Below, in pieces: positions 6,059 to 14,970 of a stretch of DNA of 19,526 nucleotides. The notes below the pieces were generated by a model. It saw only the letters and a program-made list of their open reading frames with translations, did not search any database and was not told where the DNA came from. Location: NCBI GenBank assembly GCA_023485205.1, contig JAMCZX010000041.1:1-19526 (forward strand). The letters run 5' to 3'. How positions within the stretch are numbered: the stretch's first letter is position 1; each line of letters begins with the position of its first letter. The translations under genes were made by a program, and so were the position numbers. Source of the DNA: Candidatus Omnitrophota bacterium (lineage in GTDB: Bacteria; Ratteibacteria; UBA8468; B48-G9; DTJG01).

Positions 6059-9000
6059 ATGATTGATAAAGATAAAATTAACAAGCCAGAATGTATCTAT
6101 AGGGGCGCTCCATTCTGGGCATGGAATGGGAAATTAGACCCAAAAGAGTTAAGAAGACAGATCAGGCTTATGAATAAAATGGGACTTGGTGGATTTTTTA
6201 TGCATTCCCGGGTTGGACTTGACACTCCATATTTATCAGAAGAATGGTTTGAGTGTATAAATGCGTGCGCTGATGAGGCGAAAAAGTTAGGGATGTATGC
6301 ATATCTTTACGATGAAGACAGATGGCCATCAGGAGCCGCAGGTGGACTTGTTACAAAAAATCCCAAATATAGAATGAAACATATTGTTATGAAGATTTTC
6401 AAGGATGTGAAAAATATTAAATGGGATAAAAATATATTGGCGGCTTTTGTAGCAAAACTTAATCTTGATAAATATTCTGCGTATGAAGTTCAAAAAATGC
6501 CTTCCGGCAAAAAAATAAAATCAATATCTCCTGATGAAACGATTTTAATTTTTTATCTTGAAACAACAAAATTAAATGACTGGTATAATGGATACACCTA
6601 TCTTGACACAATAAATCCGGAGGCAGTAAAAGAATTCATCAATGTTACGCATAATGCATACAAGAAAAATTCAGGAAAATATTTTGGTTCTGTAATACCT
6701 GGGATTTTTACTGATGAACCCAATTATGGAGGGCATTTTTATCATAGTGTGTGGCCTCCTCAACCGGAAATGAATATTGCAATTACATGGACAGATAACC
6801 TCTCAAAAATCTTTTATAAAAGATATGGTTATGACATAATAGAGCATTTACCTGAAATTTATTTTGATATAGAAGGCCAGGAAATTTCAAAGGCACGATA
6901 CCATTATTATGATTGTATCACCCATCTTTTTGTTACTGCATTTGCCAAGCAGATAGGAGACTGGTGCGAGAAAAACAATATAATGTTTACCGGTCATATC
7001 TTGGCAGAAGATACACTTTCCAGTCAAACATCTGTAGTGGGAAACTGTTTAAGATTTTATGAACACATGCAAGCCCCAGGAATGGACCTTTTAACAGAAT
7101 ATTGGAGAATTTTTAATGTTGCAAAACAGGTAAGTTCAGTAGCAAGGCAGTTTGGCAGGAAATGGCGTTTAACAGAAACCTATGGATGTACTGGATGGGA
7201 TTTTCCTCTTGCCGGACATAAAGCTTTAGGAGATTGGCAGTTTGCTCTTGGAATAAATCTAAGATGTCCACATCTGTCTTACTACACTATGCTTGGAGAA
7301 GCAAAAAGAGATTATCCTGCAAGTATTTTTTATCAATCCACATGGTGGCAGCAATATCCTGTTATTGAAGATTATTTTGGCCGTATTAATTCAGTAATGA
7401 CAAAAGGAGAAGAAATAAGGGATTTATTAGTAATTCATCCTATTGAAAGTATGTGGACTATTTTTCATATGGGGAAATGGCTGGAAGATAAAAATCAGTG
7501 GGAAAAAAACCCCCGGGTAAAACAATATGATGAAATGTTTGTAAATATATGTGATAATCTTCTTTCCCATCATATTGATTTTGATTACGGGGATGAAGAA
7601 ATGATTTCAAGGATTGCTAAAATAACCCAAAAAGATGGTATTCCGATTTTAAAAATAGGCAAGGCAGAATATAAATCAGTTTTGGTTCCTTCTCTTATAA
7701 CAATCAGAAAAACCACTCTAAAGATTCTTGATAAATTTAGTAAAGCAGGCGGACAGGTTGTTTTTGTTGAACCCATTGCTGAGTATGTAGATGTTGTTAA
7801 ATCTCAGGAAGCAAAAGAATTTGCTTCAAATTGTGAAAGTGTTTCTTCATTTGAAGAAGCAATCGGTAAAATAGAATCAAAAACAAGAAGAATATCAATA
7901 TCTGATAAACAAGGAAAAGAAATAAAACCTGTTTTATACCTATTAAGAGAAGACAAAGAAGCCTTTTATTTATTTGTTTGCAACACATCTATGGAATGGA
8001 ATAAAGACATTATGAATGAAAGAATCATGGTAAAAGACAGGATTCTTTCTTTCTCAGATGTTGTTATAAAAGGTTTTCCAGGCTGGTCTTTACCTGCAAT
8101 AGAAGTAGACCTTAAAACTGGTCAGCTTTACAATGCAGATTGTGAAAAAACAGATACAGGTTACCAGATAAAAACAGAATTTGGGCCCATTGAAAGCAGA
8201 CTTTTTATTATTCCGAGACAGTCAAATTCTATATCCTTCCTGGGAATCAAGAAAAAAGATAAATTTCAGGAAATAGATAGAATAAATATTAACAATGAAA
8301 ATTGGAATATATTACTTAGCGAACCCAATGTTTATGTTTTAGATAAACCCTCTTATAAAATAGGGGAAAAAGACTGGCAGCCAGAAAAAGAGATATTACG
8401 GGTGGATACAGATATCAGACAGTATTTAGGAATTTCTCCAAGAGGAGGAACAATGGTTCAACCATGGGCAAGAAAAAAGAATAAAAATCCCAAAACAGTT
8501 AATGTTTTTCTTAAGTATTCCATTTTCATTGAAAAAATTCCATCAGGAGAAATATCTTTTGCTATTGAAAGACCGGAACTTTTCAGCATAAGCATTAATG
8601 ATCATAAAATTCCAAATGACATGGAAAGTGGTTGGTGGGTGGATAAATCCTTAAAAACATTAAGAATAGACCCCTCAATTTTAAAAACAGGAAGAAATGA
8701 AATAATTCTTGAAACCAGTTATAATGAAAATCATTCTGGTTTTGAAATAGCATATATTCTCGGGAACTTTGGCACTAAAATAAAAGATAATCAGATTGTG
8801 ATTACTGAGCCGGTTAATTCTTTGAAAATAGGTGATTGGACAGAACAGGGACTTTTATTTTATTCAGGTTCAGTAGATTATACCTGTTTAATAAAACCGG
8901 AAATAAAAGACAATCAGCATATTATTGTCAATATTCCTGAATACAGAGGCTCAGCAATCAGAATCCTTATAGATGGAAAAGAAATCCAGATTATTGGATG

Positions 9001-9244
9001 GCCACCTTATCAAACAGATATAACAGACTATATAAAAGGAAAAGAATCGGTTCTTTTATCCATAGAAGTTTTGGGTCATAGACGTAATTCACATGGACCG
9101 TTTCACCTTTCTGAAAAATGGCCGCTATGGACAGGACCTGGAGAGTTTGTTGCAGAAGGAGAAAGGTGGAGTGAGAATTATCAGATTGTTCCATGTGGTT
9201 TAATGAAACAGCCTCAGATTATCAGAAAAGAAAAAATCACATAA
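6059..9244 (+). CDS. GH106-like glycoside hydrolase (alpha-L-rhamnosidase-related)
   Basis: A 1061-aa protein resembling the GH106/GH2-like sugar-binding group, whose characterised members remove alpha-L-rhamnose. The N-terminal segment has APFWAWNGKLDPKELRRQI (17-35), MGLGGFFMHSRVGLDTPYLS (41-60) and YDEDRWPSGAAGG (84-96), all typical. Next come PGIFTDEPNYGG (214-225), FTGHILAEDTLSSQ (310-323) and RLTETYGCTGWDF (370-382), where E220 and E373 are candidate acidic active-site residues. After residue about 700 there are beta-rich segments including a probable galactose-binding-like domain. No signal peptide or lipobox is present, so it looks cytoplasmic, implying import of oligosaccharides. It is the only confirmed plus-strand gene; its 3' end overlaps the converging radical SAM gene by 8 bp. 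Substrate is not established from sequence. Confidence 0.82.
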   Translation: MIDKDKINKPECIYRGAPFWAWNGKLDPKELRRQIRLMNKMGLGGFFMHSRVGLDTPYLSEEWFECINACADEAKKLGMYAYLYDEDRWPSGAAGGLVTKNPKYRMKHIVMKIFKDVKNIKWDKNILAAFVAKLNLDKYSAYEVQKMPSGKKIKSISPDETILIFYLETTKLNDWYNGYTYLDTINPEAVKEFINVTHNAYKKNSGKYFGSVIPGIFTDEPNYGGHFYHSVWPPQPEMNIAITWTDNLSKIFYKRYGYDIIEHLPEIYFDIEGQEISKARYHYYDCITHLFVTAFAKQIGDWCEKNNIMFTGHILAEDTLSSQTSVVGNCLRFYEHMQAPGMDLLTEYWRIFNVAKQVSSVARQFGRKWRLTETYGCTGWDFPLAGHKALGDWQFALGINLRCPHLSYYTMLGEAKRDYPASIFYQSTWWQQYPVIEDYFGRINSVMTKGEEIRDLLVIHPIESMWTIFHMGKWLEDKNQWEKNPRVKQYDEMFVNICDNLLSHHIDFDYGDEEMISRIAKITQKDGIPILKIGKAEYKSVLVPSLITIRKTTLKILDKFSKAGGQVVFVEPIAEYVDVVKSQEAKEFASNCESVSSFEEAIGKIESKTRRISISDKQGKEIKPVLYLLREDKEAFYLFVCNTSMEWNKDIMNERIMVKDRILSFSDVVIKGFPGWSLPAIEVDLKTGQLYNADCEKTDTGYQIKTEFGPIESRLFIIPRQSNSISFLGIKKKDKFQEIDRININNENWNILLSEPNVYVLDKPSYKIGEKDWQPEKEILRVDTDIRQYLGISPRGGTMVQPWARKKNKNPKTVNVFLKYSIFIEKIPSGEISFAIERPELFSISINDHKIPNDMESGWWVDKSLKTLRIDPSILKTGRNEIILETSYNENHSGFEIAYILGNFGTKIKDNQIVITEPVNSLKIGDWTEQGLLFYSGSVDYTCLIKPEIKDNQHIIVNIPEYRGSAIRILIDGKEIQIIGWPPYQTDITDYIKGKESVLLSIEVLGHRRNSHGPFHLSEKWPLWTGPGEFVAEGERWSENYQIVPCGLMKQPQIIRKEKIT

Positions 9245-10937
9245 GATTTGAGTAAAAAGAATTTCTTTTTTCCCAGAGATAATCTTTTGAAAAATAGGAT
9301 TTAATATGTTGCCATGGCAGGTTTTTATCAGGTGAAACCGGACCTAAGCATATTTCTTTATCAAATGGTGTTTTTTCAAAGGCATCCTCCCATCTTTCAA
9401 AAACAAAAAATTCTTTCCAGTTTTCCATTTTCCCACCATTTTCCCATACATATTTTATGGCATTACCAAGACTTCTGTTTCCTCTTGAAAGAATTGTTTC
9501 AATAAGACTCATATCATAGGAATGAAAATTTAGTTTTACATATCTGTTTTTTGAAAATTTATCCAGAAGATATTTCCTTTTACTAAAAATATCTTCTCTT
9601 ATAGGAAATTTTTCCCATTGGAATGGTGTATGGGGTTTGGGTATAAAAATGCTGAAAGATGCTTTTATACTTATGATTTTTGATAGTTTTTCTATAAGGA
9701 TGACTATTTCTTCAATTGTTTGTTCTGTTTCACCCGGCAGTCCAAGTATAAAATAAAGTTTTATCTGTCTCCAGTGGTTTTTTTTTGCATCACAAGCAAG
9801 ACTGATAAGTTTTTCATCGTCTATGGCTTTGCCAATAAATTTTCTTAATTTTTCCCCTGTTTCAGGAGCGAAGGTTAATCCTGTTCTTTTTATATTACTG
9901 AATTTATTTGCCAGTGAAAAAGAAAAACTGTCTATCCTTAAAGAAGGAAAAGATATAGCAACTTTTTCTTTGGGAAATAATTCTAAAAGATTTTCTATAA
10001 TCTTTTCAATATCAGGATGGTCTCCTGAAGAAAATGAAAGCAGGGAAATTTCTTCATAGCCTGTATTTTTATAGGTTTGTTGTGCAAGGTCTATAATTCT
10101 TCCCACGCTTCTTTTCCTTACAGGTTTCCAGCAAAATCCACCCTGGCAAAAAAAGCAATTATTAGGACATCCTCTCATGATCTCAAGTGAAATCCTATCA
10201 TGTGTAATTTCACTTACTGGAGTTATCCATTTAACAGGGAAAAAAGAATTTTCAAAATCTTTTACAGTTCTTCTTTCTATTACAGTAGGAAATTTTTCTG
10301 AGACAGGAAAAATCCTGGAATTTTTATCTTCTTTATAAAAAGAAGGAATATAAATTCCTTTGATTGTTGAAATACCTTCAAGTATTTTATACCTGGGAAA
10401 TCCCTTAAGATTTTTATATAAATCTATAACTTCCGGCATTATTTCTTCTCCTTCTCCTATTATCCATACATCAATAAACTCAGATAAACTTTCAGGAGAA
10501 AAAGAGCCATCTCCGCCTGCAATAATAAGCGGATGCTGATTATTTCTTTCTGAGGAAAATATAGGAATTTTTGAAAGAGAAAGAATTTCAAGAATGTTGG
10601 TGTAATTAAGTTCAGAGGAAACACTAAATCCGATAATATCAAAATTCATTAAAGGTTCTCTGGATTCCAGAGTAAACAGAGGAATGTCTTTTTGTCTCAT
10701 AACTTCCGCCATATCCGGTAAAGGACTAAAAAATCTTTCACATACAACATCCCCAATATTATTAATTAATCCATATAGAATTCTTATTCCCAGATTTGAC
10801 ATACCAATTTCATAGATATCAGGGTACCCAAGAGCAATTTTTACTTTTTGTTTTGAAAATTCTTTATGGGTGCTGTTAATTTCATTTCCAAGATATGTAA
10901 ATGGTTTTTGAATTGAAAAGAAAATAGATCTATCCAT
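9237..10937 (-). CDS. TIGR03960-like radical SAM protein with B12-binding-like N-terminus
   Basis: A 566-aa radical SAM protein. The N-terminal third has KPFTYLGNEINS, LGYPDIYEIGMSNLGIRILY (36-55), CERFFSPLPDM (66-76), IIGFSVSSELNY and IIGEGEE (159-165), resembling B12-binding-like domains of the YgiQ/TIGR03960 type. The 4Fe-4S motif is RGCPNNCFFC with C257, C261 and C264, then KPVRKRS. The remainder is a radical SAM barrel (SFSSGDHPDI, TFAPETGEKLRKFIGK, YFILGLPGETEQTI). Its substrate is unknown. In many bacteria this family sits with mre/rod genes and, further down, a TIGR03936 gene, rng and rplU; here it follows rodA by 1 bp and ends the cluster. Length is about that of the family without the fused C-terminal TIGR03936 part. 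Confidence 0.85.
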   Translation of the reverse strand: MDRSIFFSIQKPFTYLGNEINSTHKEFSKQKVKIALGYPDIYEIGMSNLGIRILYGLINNIGDVVCERFFSPLPDMAEVMRQKDIPLFTLESREPLMNFDIIGFSVSSELNYTNILEILSLSKIPIFSSERNNQHPLIIAGGDGSFSPESLSEFIDVWIIGEGEEIMPEVIDLYKNLKGFPRYKILEGISTIKGIYIPSFYKEDKNSRIFPVSEKFPTVIERRTVKDFENSFFPVKWITPVSEITHDRISLEIMRGCPNNCFFCQGGFCWKPVRKRSVGRIIDLAQQTYKNTGYEEISLLSFSSGDHPDIEKIIENLLELFPKEKVAISFPSLRIDSFSFSLANKFSNIKRTGLTFAPETGEKLRKFIGKAIDDEKLISLACDAKKNHWRQIKLYFILGLPGETEQTIEEIVILIEKLSKIISIKASFSIFIPKPHTPFQWEKFPIREDIFSKRKYLLDKFSKNRYVKLNFHSYDMSLIETILSRGNRSLGNAIKYVWENGGKMENWKEFFVFERWEDAFEKTPFDKEICLGPVSPDKNLPWQHIKSYFSKDYLWEKRNSFYSNLM

Positions 10938-10938
10938 G

Positions 10939-12009
10939 TTAGAAAAGTGCAGAATTTCTGCTTATATTATATATTATGGAAATCTCAATGAATGAAGCAA
11001 GTATGGAAGAACCGCCATAGCTGACAAAAGGCAATGGAATTCCTGCAACAGGCAAAATTCCTGATGCCATTCCAATATTTATAAATATCTGTAAAAAGAA
11101 CAATATAAGAATACCTGATGAAACAAGTTTTGCAAAATTATCCTGGGTTGTAAAAGCAATTTTGGCAATTCTCTCAAGAAACCACAAATAAATTAAAATG
11201 AATACAATAACCCCTATGAGTCCAAATTGTTCTGACAGAACACAGAATATAAAATCTGTATGATAGGCGGGGAGAAAGCTTAGTTCTGTCTGAGTTCCTT
11301 TCATATAACCTGTTCCGAGAAGTCCACCTGAACCAATTGCTATTTTGGATTGAAGAAGATTATATCCCATTCCAAGAGGATTTTTCCATGGAGCCAAAAA
11401 GACAACAAGTCTTTCTCTTTGATATTTTTTTAGTCCCATCCATAAAAAAGGACTTATCAAAACAGCAATAAGTAAAATAGTAAAAATATGTTTCTTTTTG
11501 GCTCCTGCAATATAAGCAAGAGAAAAAAATATTATAATAAATAGCAAACAGGTTCCAAGGTTAGGCTCTTTAAGAATGAGAAAAGCAGGAATTCCAGCCA
11601 GTATAATACCACCTAAAAACACAGGAAGTTTTTCTGCACTTTTGGATGAAAAATATTTAGCAAGAATTAATATAAAGACTATTTTAAAAAATTCAGAAGG
11701 TTGAAAATCAATAGGTCCGGCTATATGTATCCATCTTTTAGCAGGGCCATAACCAATAACAAGCACTGCCATAAGAAGAAGAATAAAAAAAATGTAAAGA
11801 GGAAGAGATAATTTCTGCCAGTTTCTATAATCAAATTTTCTTAAAAATAAAAAAATAATTGTACCAGCTATTACCCAAACAATTTGTTTTAAAAATATTT
11901 GATGGGTTTCAACTGTGTTTGAGGCTCCAAATTGAAGCAATAGTCCTATAACAATTATTATATATGTAAGCCATACAATAGTATTTTCAGAATATATTTT
12001 TTTTATCAT
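10939..12009 (-). CDS. rodA: RodA, SEDS-family peptidoglycan glycosyltransferase
   Basis: A 356-aa polytopic membrane protein (about ten hydrophobic segments). RodA polymerises lipid II into glycan strands during cell elongation, working with PBP2. Signature segments: PAKRWIHIAGPIDFQPSEFFKI-type loop (the widely conserved W-I-x(4)-QPSE motif), KEPNLGTCLLF (the D/E-P-N-L-G-T motif), GLLGTGYMKGTQTELSFLP, HTDFIFCVLSEQFGLIGV and GIPLPFVSYGGSS. All are standard for SEDS proteins. Its start overlaps the mrdA stop by 4 bp (ATGA), so the glycosyltransferase and its transpeptidase partner are translationally coupled. Length is close to the usual 360-380 aa. Confidence 0.96.
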   Translation of the reverse strand: MIKKIYSENTIVWLTYIIIVIGLLLQFGASNTVETHQIFLKQIVWVIAGTIIFLFLRKFDYRNWQKLSLPLYIFFILLLMAVLVIGYGPAKRWIHIAGPIDFQPSEFFKIVFILILAKYFSSKSAEKLPVFLGGIILAGIPAFLILKEPNLGTCLLFIIIFFSLAYIAGAKKKHIFTILLIAVLISPFLWMGLKKYQRERLVVFLAPWKNPLGMGYNLLQSKIAIGSGGLLGTGYMKGTQTELSFLPAYHTDFIFCVLSEQFGLIGVIVFILIYLWFLERIAKIAFTTQDNFAKLVSSGILILFFLQIFINIGMASGILPVAGIPLPFVSYGGSSILASFIEISIIYNISRNSALF

Positions 12010-13841
12010 TTTAAATTTTTATTTTTCATTCGTTTTATAATTCTTTCAGCTGTGTTTTTTGCATAAGGATTGTTTGGATTATATTCCTCTAATTGTTTTA
12101 TTTTTGTTTCAGAATTTGTATTTTGTGAATTTGCTATAGAAGGCAAAAAATATTCCTTTAATATCTTCCCTGCAATTCCAGCGGCAAACCATGAAGAAGG
12201 AGCATAATCAAGATAAACAACAAGAACAATAGATGGATGATTAACCGGTGTAAAACAGGCAAAAGCTCCACGAAGAGGAAGATTAAGGTGTCTTGGCCCT
12301 GTTTCAGCTGTTCCTGTTTTCCCTGCTATTTGTAAACCAGGGACATAAGCACTATAACCTGTGCCGTTTGGCCAGGCTACAACATTTGTTAAATCTCTTC
12401 GGAGTATTTCTAAAGTTCTATTTGATATGAACACAGTTCTCTGTAAAACCGGATAAAATCTTTGTATATTTCTTCCATCAGGACTAACTATTTTTTTAAC
12501 AATGTAAGGCTGCCATACCTGTCCGCCATTAGCAACTATAGACAATTCCCGGGCTATCTGTAAAGGAGTCATAAGAATAGAACCCTGGCCAATAGAAATA
12601 TTTACATTTTCCCGTTCTGGTCCATAATTATTTGAAGGAATATGTCCTGAGGCTTCACCTGGAAGGTCAATCCCTGTGGGAGAGCCAACCCCAAAAAGTT
12701 TAGCCCATCCAAGAAGATTTTTTATACCTATTCTTAGCCCAAGTTTTGCAAAAAATATATCATTTGAAATAGGAAATGCAGTATCTATATCAATCCAGCC
12801 TAAGTTTATAGGGTCCCAGTTGTGAAAAATGCTATTACCTATTTTTATTGTTGCAGGACAATTAATTTTATCATGTTCTCCAATATAACCATCTTCCAGT
12901 CCTGCTGTTGCTGTAATAATTTTAAAAATAGAAGCAGGAGGAAATTGTCCTGAGATAACCCTGTCAAGAAAAGGATTGCCATTTGAATAGGGAGGTTGTA
13001 AATATTTTGCTATATCATCAGGGTTAAAAGCGGGTTTGCTGACCAGAGCTAAAATCTGCCCATTGTTGGGATTCATCGCGACAATAGCTCCTTCTTTCCA
13101 ACCCTTAAGGGCATTATAACATATTTTTTGTAATGATTTATCTACGGTTAAATACAAATTATCTCCGGGTATTATCTTTGTTTTATGTAAAACCTGTATT
13201 TGTTGTCCCAAAGCATTAACTTCCACTTCATATCCTTCTGGTTTTCCCATAAGATATTGATTGTATTCTTCTTCCAATCCATACTGGCCAATATAATCAC
13301 CTGGTTTAAGTCCCTGTCCTGCCATTTGGTCTAATTGTTGTTGAGATACTTCTCCTGTATAACCAAGAAGCTGGGCAGAAGCTTTTCCTAAAGGATAATC
13401 ACGGTTTATCCCTAATTGTATATATATTCCAGGTAAATAATAAGCATATTCCTCAATTTTTGACATTTCAGCTTTTGAAATATTTAGTTTTAAAATTTTT
13501 CTATAGAAAGGATTCTCGGTTGTTTGGGACAGAATTTTTACAAGGTCTGAGTCTTTCATTCCTATAATTGGGGAAAGAATTTTTGCCTCTCTTTGCGGGT
13601 TTTTTATATTATAAGGAGAAAAAACAAGATTAAAATCTGCATGGTCTTTTGCCAAAACCCTGCTATTTCTATCAAAAATTTCACCTCTGGGAATACCAAT
13701 CTGAATTGTTCTTATTGCATTCTTTTTAGCAAGGTTACTATAAAAAGAATACTTGATTATCTGTAGATAAACAAATCGTAAAATAAGCCCTAATATAACA
13801 ATTATTATAAAGGTATTTATAAATTTTATTCTGTTTTCCAT
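12006..13841 (-). CDS. mrdA: penicillin-binding protein 2 (class B transpeptidase, elongasome)
   Basis: A 611-aa class B PBP that cross-links peptidoglycan during elongation with RodA. It has a single N-terminal membrane anchor (about 8-28), the pedestal domain with GIPRGEIFDRNSRVLAKD (49-66) and GYTGEVSQQQL, and the transpeptidase domain. Active-site motifs are intact: S304-I-F-K307 (PASIFK), S359-N-D361 (the S-x-D form seen in PBP2) and K508-T-G510 (AGKTGTAET). The VSKPAFNPDD segment (267-276) and the NISIGQGSILMTPLQIA segment are also typical. It begins 2 bp after the mreD stop. Nothing suggests a beta-lactam-resistant variant. Confidence 0.96.
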   Translation of the reverse strand: MENRIKFINTFIIIVILGLILRFVYLQIIKYSFYSNLAKKNAIRTIQIGIPRGEIFDRNSRVLAKDHADFNLVFSPYNIKNPQREAKILSPIIGMKDSDLVKILSQTTENPFYRKILKLNISKAEMSKIEEYAYYLPGIYIQLGINRDYPLGKASAQLLGYTGEVSQQQLDQMAGQGLKPGDYIGQYGLEEEYNQYLMGKPEGYEVEVNALGQQIQVLHKTKIIPGDNLYLTVDKSLQKICYNALKGWKEGAIVAMNPNNGQILALVSKPAFNPDDIAKYLQPPYSNGNPFLDRVISGQFPPASIFKIITATAGLEDGYIGEHDKINCPATIKIGNSIFHNWDPINLGWIDIDTAFPISNDIFFAKLGLRIGIKNLLGWAKLFGVGSPTGIDLPGEASGHIPSNNYGPERENVNISIGQGSILMTPLQIARELSIVANGGQVWQPYIVKKIVSPDGRNIQRFYPVLQRTVFISNRTLEILRRDLTNVVAWPNGTGYSAYVPGLQIAGKTGTAETGPRHLNLPLRGAFACFTPVNHPSIVLVVYLDYAPSSWFAAGIAGKILKEYFLPSIANSQNTNSETKIKQLEEYNPNNPYAKNTAERIIKRMKNKNLK

Positions 13842-13843
13842 TT

Positions 13844-14317
13844 TTATATATAGGTTTTAATAAAATTTTTTAAATTCCATATTATCCAGCAAAAAATAAG
13901 ATTTATACATGTAAAATATATAAAAAATTTAAAAAACATTGGAACACTCCAAAGACCTTTTATGTTTGGTATAAATATAGTAATAAAAACAAAAATAAAA
14001 TTTCCGATTATAATATTAATTATCTTACTGATTCTGCTGATTTTAAAATTAAAATAATTAAGGTAATACCATACAAATATTAAAGAAAGCATTTCAATAC
14101 CAATATTTTCCCCGATAATATAATATTTTATTATACTCCATATTATAATTAAAATAAAAGAAGAAAATATGGTTTTATCTGTGTTTTCCCATGAAATATA
14201 AAAAAGTGCAATTAAAAATGGGTCTATCCATAATTTAGGGAATATTGCCTGCAAAATAGCAGGCAAAAATATTAATAATAGAAATTTTTTATCTTTTAAT
14301 AAGAGCGACATTTTCAA
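13844..14317 (-). CDS. mreD: rod shape-determining membrane protein MreD
   Basis: A 157-aa very hydrophobic protein, with about five membrane segments, lying in the canonical mreC-mreD-mrdA position; MreD supports MreC in coordinating the elongasome. Sequence similarity within MreD is always weak, so the call leans on topology, length (usual 155-175 aa) and synteny. The start is uncertain: the frame opens with TTG at 14317 (giving MKMSLLL), while an ATG lies two codons later at 14311. Neither has a clear Shine-Dalgarno. Both lie inside the -1-frame end of mreC (stop at 14289), so MreD translation probably depends on ribosomes finishing mreC. This makes the mreC frameshift relevant to MreD as well. 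Confidence 0.85.
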   Translation of the reverse strand: MKMSLLLKDKKFLLLIFLPAILQAIFPKLWIDPFLIALFYISWENTDKTIFSSFILIIIWSIIKYYIIGENIGIEMLSLIFVWYYLNYFNFKISRISKIINIIIGNFIFVFITIFIPNIKGLWSVPMFFKFFIYFTCINLIFCWIIWNLKNFIKTYI

Positions 14318-14965
14318 ATCCGGAATAATAAAAAAAAGGTTTTACCAAAGCTTCTGTGACAAGCTTATTATTTGAAGAAAAAATTTTTGTTATTTGTCCT
14401 ATAACAATATTGGGATGGAAAAGTTGGGTGTATTGAGATGTTTGAACTATATTCCCTTTTTCGCATTTGGCTGTGGAGGTAAAAATTTCATATCTATATA
14501 TGGAAAATTTCCACCTTCTATAACTCCAATTTCTTCTACCGGAGGAATTACTGCACTTACCCTGTTCGCTTTATTAAAAAGAGTAATCCCCGTAGCATAA
14601 TTTGTAAAAACATTTGTAATTCTTCCTACAAGATAGCCAGAACTATTGATAATTGTCATTCCCTGTTTAACCCCGGAAGAATTTCCTTTATTAATTTTTA
14701 TAACTGATGGAAAAACCCAGGGGGAAATTTCTACTACTTTAGCATAAATAATATGGGAGTGAGAAGAGGAATATTTTTTTTTAAGATTTAGCAGATTTTC
14801 CAATTGTATTTCTTTTTTTAAAAGATTGGCAACAGAAATATTCTTCTTTATAGGAAAGTATAAAGTTTTTTCTTTTTTATAAAAAAATCTATTATTATGT
14901 ATTATAATAAGACTTATTATAATGAAAATAATAAGGATAAGTTCTTTTCTGAATTTCCATAGCAT
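14289..14965 (-). CDS. mreC: MreC, interrupted by a -1 frameshift near codon 170
   Basis: MreC is an inner-membrane-anchored periplasmic scaffold of the elongasome. The protein begins MLWKFRKELILIIFIIISL (membrane anchor), then a coiled-coil-like stretch and the MreC beta domain (YAKVVEISPWVFPSVIKINK, SGVKQGMTII, GYLVGRITNVF, VSAVIPPVEEIGVIEGG). The zero frame stops at TAG (14447-14449) after 172 aa, following QPNAKKGI. Read in the -1 frame after AAA AAG, it continues GNIVQTSQYTQLFHPNIVIG and QITKIFSSNNKLVTEALVKP, ending GFENVALIKR at 14289; this is the expected MreC C-terminus. The restored protein would be 225 aa, somewhat short for MreC. Causes: sequence error, true mutation or translational frameshifting. 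It starts 5 bp after the mreB stop. Confidence 0.85.
14447..14461 (-). promoter_or_regulatory. candidate -1 slippage site in mreC
   Basis: Minus-strand codons AAA-AAG-GGA-ATA-TAG. The AAAAAG core resembles the Lys-Lys slippery sites used for -1 frameshifting in bacterial dnaX and several insertion sequences, though the preceding base is G rather than A. Slipping back one base gives GGG-AAT-ATA-GTT and restores MreC. I see no strong downstream hairpin or an upstream stimulatory Shine-Dalgarno, so a single-base loss is at least as likely. Confidence 0.3.
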
Positions 14966-14970
14966 TGAAA

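Noticed and set aside
61..8980. Low-complexity AT runs suggesting repeats, CRISPR or IS ends
   Set aside because: No spaced identical repeats, inverted terminal repeats or transposase-like frames were found; the runs reflect base composition.
14394..14600. 68-aa plus-strand open frame over the mreC frameshift
   Set aside because: It is opposite mreC; both minus frames read as MreC homology, so the open plus frame is a shadow.
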